A stretch of DNA of 64,000 nucleotides. Source: Saturnia japonica (taxonomy: Eukaryota > Arthropoda > Insecta > Lepidoptera > Saturniidae). The position numbers and the translations under genes were made by a program. Under the pieces are notes generated by a model. The model was given only the letters and a program-made list of their open reading frames with translations. It did not search any database and was not told the origin of the DNA. The DNA is taken from positions 2,140,115-2,204,114 of the forward strand of contig CM065316.1 of the NCBI GenBank assembly GCA_033032175.1. Direction: 5' to 3'. Position 1 is the stretch's first letter. Every line of letters starts with the position of its first letter. This document shows positions 34,685 through 45,253 of the stretch, one piece after another.

Positions 34685-34770
34685 GAATGCAGGTGGCAGC
34701 CTTGTTATAAAGAAGGCCCGTGCGCCCGCGCAGCGCGTCGTTTCCAACACCTGTCATCTCGCCTAACACG
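34685..34770. promoter_or_regulatory. GC-rich TATA-containing island (candidate)
   Basis: 'cttgttataaagaaggccc' is followed by 'gtgcgcccgcgcagcgcg', an abrupt GC-rich block in AT-rich DNA. A TATAAA-like box sits about 20 bp upstream of the block. A similar layout (TTTATAGG, then GC block) occurs at 59770-59800. It could be a host promoter or the promoter of a lost element. Only the layout supports this. Confidence 0.3.
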
Positions 34771-35018
34771 TCTTGGTTTCTATAATTATTTTAATTTGGT
34801 TTTTAAAGTATTGTAAATTAATTTCTATTTCTTTTTTGTTACAGGTAATTAATTAATGTTTTTATTAACGTAATTATCATTAATACGAGAATACTGGTGA
34901 GTTCTAACGGGTGACGCAAAAGTAATAATACTGTTTCATTTAGCTATATTTTTTTTAAATAAAGTAAATGCAATATTTTTTATGAAATACATCTAAATAG
35001 ACCAGAAAATTATTACTA

Positions 35019-35335
35019 TTAGGTTTTGAATATAACGTCCTTCAAATGATGGCTACCAGCGTCAATGCAAATTTGAGCCCTTTTTAAATCGTTTTCCATC
35101 ACGATTCTCAATTTTTCGGTGTTATGTTCTGGATTTCATGACCAATATTGGTTTTAGGGTTGCTAAAGGTCATGGCAACCCCATAGAAAAGTCCGGACTG
35201 GTCAGACCAGGCGACTTTGCGGGCCAATGCAAATTGCCAAATCGGGAGATAACACGACCTGGAAAAGTGAAATTCAATAAGTTCGTTGAATCGTGGGCTA
35301 CATGTACGGTGGCGCCGTCCTGCTGGCACAACTAG
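35019..35335 (-). pseudogene. Mariner/Tc1-type DDE transposase, C-terminal remnant
   Basis: On the minus strand from 35335 the frame gives 'CQQDGATVHVAHDS', then 'GRVISRFGNLHWPAKSPGLT', and stops soon after 'DFSMGLP'. A second frame gives 'MENDLKRAQICIDAGSHHL' and ends at a stop at 35019-35021. 'QQDGA' matches the context of the second catalytic aspartate of DDE transposases. 'WPxRSPDLTPxDFFLWG' is the usual context of the third, and here that aspartate is Gly (SPGLT). About 45-55 residues seem to be deleted between the two parts, the 5' part is missing, and there is an internal stop. It is therefore inactive. The terminal 'gggtgacgcaaaagtaata' near 34912 could be its inverted-repeat end. Overlapping short ORFs on both strands are shadows. 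Confidence 0.7.
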
Positions 35336-35356
35336 TATTTATAAAGTTAGAAATTA

Positions 35357-35489
35357 GTGATCGTGTAACTTCTGAACTTCACCGATGGAGTGCATACTCG
35401 CAAAATATATTTGTTTTATCGAGGTGGCGCTGTGCTCGAGAAATTAACCTATTAGAAAGGGAAGAACAACGTTTGGCAGACCAGCTACT
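35357..35489 (+). CDS. Candidate internal exon (unrecognised protein)
   Basis: The frame encodes about 44 residues that include 'TSELHRWSAYSQN' and end in 'REINLLEREEQRLADQLL'. The last part is charged and heptad-like, compatible with a coiled coil. It runs to a consensus-like 5' splice site, CTACT|GTAAGT, at about 35490. A possible acceptor AG (aaattag) lies at about 35356. No other copy exists in the window, and codon use is less AT-biased than in neighbouring chance ORFs. Against it, the left side abuts the transposase remnant, no polypyrimidine tract is obvious before the acceptor, and no partner exon was found. I do not recognise the protein. It could be a lone exon of a gene extending beyond the window, or chance. 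Confidence 0.25.
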
Positions 35490-36829
35490 GTAAGTATATT
35501 TATAGTTTACAAAGTAATTTATCCGTGATTAGTAAAGCTTACTGGCGCCTGCGATATAAGGAAAATATTTTATGTCCTATTGCTCTAAATATTGTTACAC
35601 CCGTGGGTATTAAAATGCCGATGATTGACGTGAAGAAGATTTATTTAATTCCTCCCAGTTACAAATTATACGAACTCACCTGTTATTTATTACACTGTGG
35701 TTTCGCTTCCTTTTATGGCTCGTTGTTATCGCTTTGTAATTCAAAACTGAACTGCCTCGGCGCCGCGCCTGAGTCGCTTATATACCTACACTAAACGAAT
35801 GTAGAAACATCGTTAAACGTCGCAAACTTTTCATTGATATTTACTTTCAATGCTTACTCGATGACGTAATCGAGGCGATAAGCCCTATACATGTGTGTGT
35901 AAACATCGCAGCGCACATGCGCCGCGGTTGTTTACGACGCGAACATTGTTTCGATTTCCTGAGAAGTTTCTAGTTGCTTCTGTATATTTCGGGAACAGGA
36001 TTTTTTCTATCTTTTTAGTCGGCTTGTAACGATCGTAACAATATAATATACCACGATATATTGTTTTTTCTTTAAACTATTCAAACCAGAACATTTTTTA
36101 ATTTATTACATATAACTTTTATTACTCTGTCGTAAATTCCATATTGTGAATTAATAACGAAATGATTATTTAGTTAAATATCCATATCAAATTTTCCGAT
36201 TAAAATACAGTTAAAACTATGTTTAAACCATCGCTAATCGATTTTATCGTCTTGTCATAGCTTTATATGTAAACAACATCTGCTGATGAAAAAGTAAAAT
36301 ATGTCAAGAAACATTTTAAGGTATTCCCAATTTGCATTGATCGTGCATCTGTCTCATCTACTTTATTTAACAACATTGTTAATATAGCCTGAACGGCATT
36401 ATTTTAAGGTTCAAAATTGTGTACTATGAATTACAATATTACTCGATATTGCTACAATGAACTGTAAAAACTCGCAGATGCGCAAATCATTCGGTTGTAG
36501 ATTTTGCACCTGTTACATACAAACTAGTCACTAGTACTTGTCATATTTATTTTAACAAAGAGGTAATTTGTTCCTCTTTTTATTAGTATTACAATAACTT
36601 TTCATCCACAATTCTGCCAACCTCACGTGAATACAATATTTTTTAATTTTTTTTATGTTATTCTGACTATGTAAGCTACTTCACCAATGTCAAGTGTGAC
36701 AAATACACGTTTTACAATTCAGTATTGCCAAATGTGTACGTACTGTAGAATAAATAATCTATAAATAAAATATATTGAAACAACACGAAACAGTCACAAA
36801 TTAATAAATTATATTTTTTGTTAGGATTT
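35490..36829. other. Unassigned stretch with GC-rich island
   Basis: 35740-35960 is richer in CpG than the surroundings ('ctcggcgccgcgcctgagt'; 'gcgcacatgcgccgcggtt') and has a TATA-like 'cgcttatatacc' at 35775. The 89-codon ORF at 35525-35794 is unrecognised. The rest is AT-rich. Confidence 0.35.
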
Positions 36830-37010
36830 GCAGAAACTTAGTTTTAACAAAGATGACGGCTCTCTTGTTACAACTGTCAGGAAGTTTTTGTTTCAATTTA
36901 AAATTCATGTTCCTAGTTATTATTTATAATCCACTTCACTTGTGCACAATAACCAAACTACATCACGTAAATTACCACCAAAATTAAATAATAAAGAGCC
37001 AAATTCATTC
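36830..37010 (+). repeat. Family J repeat, copy 4
   Basis: 'aagatgacggctctcttgtt', 'aggaagtttttgt', 'tataatccacttcacttgtg' and 'caataaccaaacta' match the family. The stem is disturbed by an extra A in the left arm. Confidence 0.7.
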
Positions 37011-37067
37011 ACTTTATGAATGATGAATGAATGAAAATAAAAAAGATCCTATCTTCTTCTTCTTCTT

Positions 37068-37330
37068 GTTTTGGCGCCGCAAAAAGCACTTGCCAATGTA
37101 CCAATGTTTTTAAACCACCGTAAATTTTCGCAAAATACAAAGTGGGGTCTTCTGATAAGATTGTGGCTCCCTTGTCAGAACTATCTAGGCAGTTTTTGTG
37201 ACATCTCAGAAGGCATGTTTTCCAGTTTATATTTATAATCCACTTCACTTATACATGACAACCTAACTATGTCACACAAAATGCCACCAATATAGTAGTG
37301 TCGAAAACCTAATTTTATGAATTAAAAATA
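37068..37330 (+). repeat. Family J repeat, copy 5 (near full length)
   Basis: It begins with 'ttggcgccgcaaaaagcac'. The stem is CTGATAAG (37152-37159), an 11-nt loop, then CTTGTCAG (37171-37178), paired through one G-U. 'ataatccacttcacttata' and 'atgccaccaatatagtagtg' follow. A (TTC)n run at 37052-37067 lies just before it. The minus ORF at 37009-37248 is a shadow. Confidence 0.8.
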
Positions 37331-37719
37331 AAAACCACATCATTTTACTTCAACATCCCGCCAAAACTTCTTAAATGCTGTTGATTCGATTTTAAAACGT
37401 AGTTCAAAAGTGACGGTTTCAGTCTTCAGCTCAGGGAGGCAAAGTTAGTCCCTTACGTTGCCGTTAAGTAAAATACAGTATAGCTTATGAAGTGTCATTT
37501 AGACGAAAGTTAGTTGTAGGCCTCAAGCGGACTATCATATATTGTTAGGAATTTTTAGTGATAGGTTTAGTTTATTAGTGGTTTATTAGGTATGGTTTGG
37601 TTTAGTTACCATTCATAAAATTATTAGCAATCTCACAGACAATTTTAGTGGTGATAAATATCGACGGACCTGTTTTTTCCTTATTACCCGACTAAGAAAA
37701 AGGAAGGTTATGTTTTTCT
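37331..37719. other. Unassigned stretch
   Basis: No gene or repeat family was recognised. Confidence 0.4.
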
Positions 37720-37960
37720 AGCGTATATATATGTATGTTTATTTCATTGGCACACTCTGTAGCCTAAACGACTTGACGAATTTTAGCATACGAGGTGTCG
37801 TTAGATTCGTCTTAATTGTGATAATGTCAGCTATATGATATTGAAGCACCTACGACTTTGGGGAATCAAATAAAAATAAAAGTCAAAAACATTTTTTGTT
37901 TCGTGTTTTGTTGAAGTCGGTAATTTTTTGTTTCCTTTTTAAATAATGTTTTCTTTGTTG
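37720..37960 (+). mobile_element. Family M dispersed repeat, copy 3
   Basis: 'ttggcacactctgtagcct', 'aaacgacttgacgaatttt', 'catacgaggtgtcgttag' and 'tgttgaagtcggtaatttt' are shared with 46855-47110. It has no coding potential. Confidence 0.7.
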
Positions 37961-38079
37961 TGTATACCTTGAATTTTATTATTCGATAGGTCCAGCTTAA
38001 TGCCATTACTTCTCGAAAAGGAGTTCTGTGATTGTTGGTTGTGTCCATATCTTATGATTTTATGATCTCACCAACCTTA

Positions 38080-38330
38080 TGTTGTTATAATATACATATG
38101 CTTTAGGTATTTGGGAACTTTACTTGTTTTTTGTTTGTTTGTTTGAAACATACTAATATCTGGAACTACCGGGCAGAATTGAAAATAATTTAAATTTTAT
38201 ACCCTATTTATTGAGGAAGGTTATATAGGCTATATAACGTAAGGCTAGAATCCTAAGGAGCGTAGACGGGCGGCGCAGTGGAGAATTTGTCGAATAAACT
38301 TATGCAAGTGAAACCGTGGGGCACAGCTAG
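38080..38330 (+). mobile_element. Family X Helitron-like element, copy 2
   Basis: It ends with 'gtggggcacagctag' at 38330, followed by T. The interior has 'tatctggaactaccgggca', 'tattgaggaaggttatat' and 'aggctatataacg', phrases I recognise from short lepidopteran Helitrons. The start is approximate. Confidence 0.7.
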
Positions 38331-39334
38331 TATTCAATATTTTCCTGTCTATCTATAAACTCTATTACAGATGATTTGAATTCCGATCTTTAGGTTATCA
38401 TCCTCATTAATATTATTAATGCGAACGTAACTCTGTCTGCCTGCTTCGTTACCTCTTCATGACTAAACCTCTGATATACCTATGTCATATGAGGACGAGT
38501 TGCCACATCCAGACTTGTTTTGAACAGACAGGCATAATAAGAAAACGCTAGCTAGATATAAATAATTATCTGTCAAGCGTAAGATTTCAAATGTTATCGA
38601 TATCTCTCTCACATCACTATTTGTACATCGCTGATTGGTTATTTTTTATTTCTTCCATTACTTTACTAGACTTAATAGTTGTAAGTCTTTCTATAATACT
38701 TCTTCATTAATATTTATGAAACTTTGTATATTTTGTAATAACAGATATTTACTCACCTGTTTAACTAAATTACCATAGAAACTTACCTCAAATTATTAAA
38801 CTGGTTCGGTGTAATCAAATATATGTATACTTATATAAGTGGTAGGTACATATATACGCTTTACAAAGATAATTGCCTTTCTCGGTGTTCAACCTTGTAC
38901 TCCTCGTTAGCATACTGAACACAACGCCACAAAGTTACAACCTAACACGTTATGTAAGTTAAATAATAGGTACTTTTAAAATTCAAATTTTACACGGTGT
39001 TTAAATAAAAGATAGACAGAAATATATTTAAAAGGAATATTTTTACTGATAGTCAATTAAATAAAATTAAATTTAATGAAGCGTGTGCGACCGACGTATG
39101 AATAAATAGTTCAAAAGATAGATTTACTCTTGTATACATCACTAACTTAACCTCCAAGACCAGGCTTACATAGAGATACCATTACCTAAAATGTTGACAA
39201 AGAGCAATAACTTGAAAATCTCCGGACACTTGGCTGACATAGAGTTTTATCCCGGACTTCTTAAAAAAAACTGTATTAATAAAATAAAAAATATCTTCAA
39301 AATATTCATAACTGCCATACGAATGTGGAATGTT
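38331..39334. other. Unassigned stretch
   Basis: No ORF above 60 codons was found. 38350-38520 ('tctgcctgcttcgttacct') resembles a dispersed repeat start but has no second copy here. Confidence 0.35.
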
Positions 39335-39545
39335 TTTTTTTCTATCAAACCTTACTGTTAGCCTGAGGGGCTCTATCCAAAAACAGAGCCGCTGATGGCT
39401 TTTACAGCTTTACCGGGCTTGGGGGCGAGCGCTAAAGCACTCAGCCGCGAAAGGGTGGGTAACAAGCGTGCAAGGGTGCCAAAGTAGCCGGACCTCGGCT
39501 TGGGCTGTTGCCGCGATTGCAAAGAAGTCGCGATCTGACTAATTC
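39335..39545 (-). mobile_element. Family K GC-rich A-tailed repeat, copy 3
   Basis: It is the reverse complement of 28335-28545 with high similarity ('gttagcctgaggggctcta'; 'cttgggggcgagcgct'; 'ggacctcggcttgggctgtt'). The T-run at 39337-39344 corresponds to its A tail. Confidence 0.75.
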
Positions 39546-42500
39546 CCTATCCGTAAACTTTGAGCTAAACTAACATATTACATGTGCAGTGTCACCTGTA
39601 TCGCGCGAGTGGCTGCCAGGCTCAAGAGTTTCACACTGAGGAATGGACCTAGGCTTGGATTGCCGCGAGAGAGGGAGATCGCGGCGGTGAATGTGGAATG
39701 CGTTGCCGCGTTCTCTTTAAGATGCTAAAACAATAAATAACTTTAAATCACAACTGCACCGTTATTTGATCAATAAACAAGATACAGAGTGATAACAATT
39801 TTTGCATTTTTAACATGTGTATATACTTTTATTTGTACATATATATGTTCTTGTATGAAGTTATATTTTATTTATTTTTGTTTTTAAATTTTATTACTTT
39901 TCTAGTTTTACGTTTGTTTTATTTTGAAATATTTACCTATTGCACTACCGACAATAATATATTTCCTACATTACCGCTGGTTAACTGGTAGAAAATGCTT
40001 TATAGAATTAAGCTCACCAGTGTACAAACTAAAAGTACAGTAAAATATTCATTCATAATTTTTTTTTTCATATAAGCTGTAGTAGGCTTGAACCTTCCTA
40101 CAGCAAAACATTTATAATACCTAATTTAAATGGTATTCTTAAATAAAATTCCTTTACTACCTCAATTACTGCTATTTTTCCTAAACGCAATGTGTCGGAC
40201 CCGAACTCTTTCCAAACTAGGACAAATCCGGGGAAACCCGGACGGACGGCAGCCCTAGCCTTACCTATATGTAAAAAATATTTACGTGTTCACACTACAA
40301 ATTACCTTTCACATCGTATTACACCTCGACGCTGGTTGTGTTTACGTTCCAACCCGCTGTCCCGTGACGCGCAAACAAACGGACAACATTTTTAACACCG
40401 CCCATAATTCATCTGATCCCTAAACACACACTTCATCAAAAGAAAAACATGTCTGATCTCTGTGTTACCAGATTCTTTATATTAGAAAGAAATCCCCTTT
40501 TTTTGTGTAGGTAATTATCTCGTGTTGATTCTTTCGCCTGTACTGTGCTAGTACACACTATTGTTACTATAATAAATATGCAGTGTACATTCGGTTGAAT
40601 GTGAAAATTACTAAGCGTACAAATATTACTCGTTGTGTTTCTAAAGGGTGCATAAATGCATGCGTACCTAAGCATAGATCAGGCATAAAGATAAGTTTTA
40701 GTTATTTACATAAATCAAACAACTGATAGACATCCGAGAAAAGGTATGTTTTTTTTTAAATACCGGAGGTTATATTGGGAAATAAACGATGGATACTTGT
40801 TTCCCAGAAAATACTCTATCTATAATATTATCTATTATAATAACTGACTGTCTGATCTCCGGAGCTACAGCTTTACGGTAACCATCACGGCACGAACGAA
40901 AAGTTCTCTCCGTCATCTTGCCACATACGTCATTTCCACCGTCCTCCATTACGCAGCATCAGTATGTCCCATCAAACTATTAAAAAAACATTTGTACAGA
41001 GCTCTTTTTCAAAAACAAATGGAACAAACTAGAATTTACTGAATTTAGCAACCTCAATAATGCATGCAGTGCACTCGATAATCAATCAATTACAGAATCA
41101 ATTTATTAATCATCTATTTACTATTTTATTATGTTTAGGTTATTAATATTACTTTCTTTACTGATAATTAAATGTAATAATATTATGGCCATTCAGTTAA
41201 ATACTGACATTTTCTTATTATTATTACTTTTATACTATTTGACTTAAACTTTTCTTTAAATTAAAAAAATTGTAATACCATGTGACGATCCGAGCCGAGC
41301 TGCTGATTGCGCATATTGACTGTTTATAAATGTGGGACAGACTGAAAACCAGCGCTGTGTGGTGTCCGCGTCACATAGCATCAGCTGAGTCTGTCCCATT
41401 GCCAAATTGTGTACGTAATTATATTCATTTGTAACTTGTTTTTGTTTTGGCAGTAAATGATGATAATAATAATTATTATTATTTAAGATCAGTTGAAACG
41501 CTAAGCTTATAAACAATTTTTTTTAAAGTTTGGTAAGTTGCAGCAAGTATTCCTCATATTTTATTTGACTAAAAAAGTTTTTAGAATCTAAAAATAATAA
41601 ATATTATCTATCACACATCTGGCAACACAATCTGTTACCCACTCGTTTGTTTACGTTAAGTTTTAAGTAAGTATCAACTATTTTTGGGAGTTGTTAGAGT
41701 TCACCGGACATAGTTCACGGTTAAGTTTGCTTTTACATCTTTACTTAACCATATTTTACGTCTACGATTCTTGAAGTAGGGCGCGCTTTTCTCATGGTTA
41801 TAACAGCATGTAGTTAACTACATACGGGACTTTATAATCGAATAACGTAGTTGCAGAATTTTTATATGTTACTATTTGTTTCACTATTGTTATTGTTATT
41901 GTTGTTTTCATTATTTGTATTGGGTTTCGAATTGTCAACATTTAAAGTGTTTGCTAAAATATTTATGAAAATTGTTAATTATTTATAATGATAAATTATG
42001 GCTTAATTTAAAAGTTTATTCAGTTTTTTTTTTTTTCGTTCCTCAGATCTCTATTCTGTGATGTGGTGTGTTTTGGAATTTTTCATAAGATTAGTTTTAG
42101 ATATTGACCTTTCATTAAAATAAAATGACATGTACAAAGCAAGTTGATTTATACAAAAATTAGCCCTAATAGAATTATACTTATTTACATTTCTTCATTC
42201 ATTCAAGCCTCTGTTGTCCGTCATACCTTTAAAAGAGTATATTTTGAACCGTAAAAGGTAGCCGGTTCAGATAGTCATAGAATACATCTTATAATATCGG
42301 ATATCCTCACAAGTAATAAAAAAGTCAAATATTAATCGAAGTCCTTAATAAGAAAGGTATTTTTTTACTTTTTTACAATCTATAGTAAAAACTGTAATAG
42401 ACACGAGCATGAAATTTAGTGTAAAGTAAATTTGTAAAACAAAAAATAGTAAAACCTGTCAAGCGTTTTATAGTTAGGCTCGCTCTAAAGGTCCCTATGT

Positions 42501-42904
42501 AAGTTAAATAAAAACAAACAACGCTTATCGGATTTTTTAAAATTAACCAAAATTATTTTAGAGACATTATTTCGATTAACAAATCCAACATCAGATCAAC
42601 AAAGGTTACGTTTATAGAGGGCACGTGAAAATCGAAGGTGAAATAAAACGCAATAAGAAACTTCCCATAGATTACAAGGTTCGTGGTTCAAATATTAATT
42701 TCTCAATATTTATACGCCTATTCACACAATTTAACCACGGTTATTTTGTCATCAAATGCCTTTTGATACTTAGGTACGTCGCCGGTTTTGTCTGCATAAA
42801 ATAATTATACTTGACAGGACAATATTAATTGTTCGGTTTTTTAAGTTACGTCGTTATCATAGTTGGCGCCATCTTTATTTCATCCTTTGGATCTTCGAGA
42901 ACAA
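39546..42904. other. Long unassigned AT-rich stretch
   Basis: About 3.4 kb without a supported gene. 39590-39720 is GC-richer ('agagagggagatcgcggcgg'). 40850-40975 ('catcttgccacatacgtca') resembles antisense or sense LINE text but gives no firm frame. 41280-41410 ('tggtgtccgcgtcacatag'; 'ctgagtctgtcccattgcc') looks like a LINE 3' region I have seen in Lepidoptera. ORFs at 40192-40395 (+), 40436-40675 (-) and 41256-41516 (-) are unrecognised. Confidence 0.35.
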
Positions 42905-43831
42905 ATTTATACATAGTATAAAATGAAGTCGCTTCCTGCTGTCTATCCCTATGTACGCATAGACCTTTTAAACTACGCAACGGATTTTAATGCTATTTTC
43001 ACTTACATTAAGATAATTTTTACGGAAAGTTTATATATACAATACATTCCAATTAAGTTTTTGTATTGTGGCGAAAATTCAATTATTTGTAATCAAGTCG
43101 TACCAAAAAATTATTTTATGGCGTTTATATGGCTTACGCTGGCTAAACTATATGAGATACTTCAAAATAATATTCTAAAGAATAGTAGTTTTTTAAAAAG
43201 CTTAGGGCAGAGTCCGGGACGGCATATGTCTATTCCCTAAGGTTGACTCACAGTAACCATTTTTATCTCCAACATAATAATTAAAAATATTACATTATTT
43301 GCGAAGCTATTTTCTCCAATTCATTATTAATCTTTATCCAGATAAGTTTGTTCGTTAACTTGAGCATTTAATTTGGATTAAAATTGTCCTTTACAGTTTT
43401 CCATTTAAATGAATACAATATTATACGTGACCAAAGAAATTCTACCTAAATAAAACTTGTGATAAATTGCGCGACGCGAGTTATCGCACTATTCGTAAAT
43501 ATGAAGTTATATAGCATACCATCACTCCTGTATCCCCGAAGTGTTAGACAGAGGTTTACTAATGGCCTATTGCTATTAATCGGGCACAAAGCCAAACTTT
43601 AAGCTGCTATTCAGAATTTCATAGGAAATCCCAATAGCACTTTGCTTGACCTGAGAATCGAACCTAGGACCTCGAGCATAGCAGTTGCGTTTAGGACCAG
43701 TAGGCTAATGATGCAGTTATGAAGTTATGAACTGTCAATATTAAAGCGATAAACCTTAAATCAGGCTATTTTAAACATAAAATAAACCACTTTGTAAATT
43801 GTACCCGTGCGAAGCTGGGGCGGGTCACTAG
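42905..43831 (+). mobile_element. Family G composite Helitron-like element, copy 1, with embedded SINE B
   Basis: It starts near 'agtataaaatgaagtcgctt' and ends with CTAG at 43828-43831, followed by T. The terminal hairpin is 'acccgtgcgaagctggggcg' and onward. SINE B lies inside at 43511-43718. The whole element is matched in inverse orientation by 61245-62010. The 105-codon ORF at 42923-43240 is open but diverged and not recognisable as a protein. Confidence 0.8.
43511..43718 (-). mobile_element. Family B tRNA-derived SINE, copy 2
   Basis: It is bounded by a perfect 10-bp direct repeat ATGAAGTTAT (43501-43510 and 43719-43728), the target-site duplication of its insertion. On the minus strand the B box reads 'ggttcgattctcag'-like and the body matches 57046-57290. 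It sits inside family G. Confidence 0.8.
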
Positions 43832-44653
43832 TTATTTATAAATATAAATGGAAATACATTAGACAACCTAAATTGCAGGTACTGCAATATAACACTTCAT
43901 ATCTATAGATATATCAACGGTCCGATAATCCAAATAAGAATATCATGTGTTCTGGCCCCTAGCCGTCAGTCGTTTTAGGACAACCAGTCAATAGTATGAT
44001 CAATAGTAAAGTCATTAATATAGTCACTGGGTCAATAGTACTATCGCACGGTCAACAGTATAGTTTCAACAATAATCTACATGTAGAGGTATTATAGAAT
44101 TGTTTAGGCTCCATAAAATTTTATTTTCAATGAAATCCTTACTTTTTTTTATAAACACCTAATTAACTCTAACTAAGAAATAACTATTTCACCCGATCAA
44201 TCGCGATGATTAAATGTATTTATTTAATTTACTGAAAGAAGTCATCAAGTTTAAAATGGAATTCATTGACAAGGTAGAAGAATATAAAACAAACGTAAAG
44301 CCCTTAATCTCGAAACCGCAATTTCCTCGCTCGCTTTGTCGGAACTAAATCTCTTAACTACTAACGTTTAGACGCACCCTCTTAATGCACGGTAGAGGAG
44401 ATACTATATCAAAGCAGATTCGAAAGGGTGGCGACAAATCACTGAAAGTGGATTCCCGTTAACTAAATACACAGATTTCTGTGATTCAGCGTTTTGTTCC
44501 TAGATTCTCAATTAGAATGTGTTTTTTTAATTCAAATTTATTAATTCTTTTTTACAGACTTTTCGGACTAGTGGGTAAGAAATTTTATCCATATTAATAA
44601 ATTGGTAGTTATGTCTGTTCATGTAATATATTTACCAAATTTACAGATATACA
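43832..44653. other. Unassigned stretch
   Basis: 43980-44090 has repeated short motifs ('caatagtatgatcaatagt'; 'gtcaatagtac'; 'gtcaacagtatag'), a loose tandem of about 20-25 bp units. No gene was recognised. Confidence 0.4.
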
Positions 44654-44922
44654 TCTATACCAATATTATAAAGAGGAAAAGATATTTTTTTGTTTGTAAT
44701 TGATAAACTCAAAAACTACTGGACCGATTTTAAAAGTTCTATCACCAATATAAAGCTACAGTATCAGCGAGTAACACTGGCTATATTATAATTTAAAAAT
44801 TAATTTATTTCTCATAAAAATGTCGATAGTTTTACACAAAATATAAAAAATTGTCTACACGGTTGCGTTGGCAATGTTTGTTGTATAAAATTAATACGGA
44901 TGAAACTGTAGGGGACAGCTAG
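44654..44922 (+). mobile_element. Short Helitron-like element with clear ends (X-related)
   Basis: It starts with TCTATACCAATATTATAAAG at 44654 and ends with 'ggggacagCTAG' at 44922, followed by T. The host A/T junctions fit Helitron insertion. It is 269 bp and non-coding. 'actcaaaaactactggaccg' is the usual interior phrase. Confidence 0.8.
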
Positions 44923-44931
44923 TACTATATA

Positions 44932-45253
44932 ACAACCACTGATCACGAAAATGCCCTTAAAATTGTTTTGTGTGTCTGACTGTATGTTTGTATGTCCGAA
45001 TTGAACTCAAAAACGGCTTGACCGATTCTTATGAAATTTTGTACACGGAAAGCTCGTGTCATTCGGAATTTTCAATAATACATTTAGAAATAGTAAAAAA
45101 TTAAGGATGAAATTTTGTACACGGGAAGTATAATATGTCATTTCGCAATTGATAGACTGTATGAATTGTCAATAATATGGGTAAAAATAAAATTACGGGA
45201 TGTAAGTAATTACTGCGCAAAAAACGCATGCGGAGCCGCGGGAACACCGGTAG
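44932..45253 (+). mobile_element. Family X Helitron-like element, copy 3
   Basis: 'gtgtctgactgtatgtttg', 'gaccgattcttatgaaatt' and 'tgtacacgg' match 12962-13249. It carries an internal duplication of the 'gatgaaattttgtacacgg' block. The 3' end 'cggagccgcgggaacaccgg' has a hairpin, but CTAG has changed to GTAG. It lies directly after the previous element. Confidence 0.65.

Noticed and set aside
40850..40975. LINE coding fragment around 'catcttgccacatacgtca'
   Set aside because: It looked familiar and partly matches 45685-45740, but no frame gave an ordered set of motifs.
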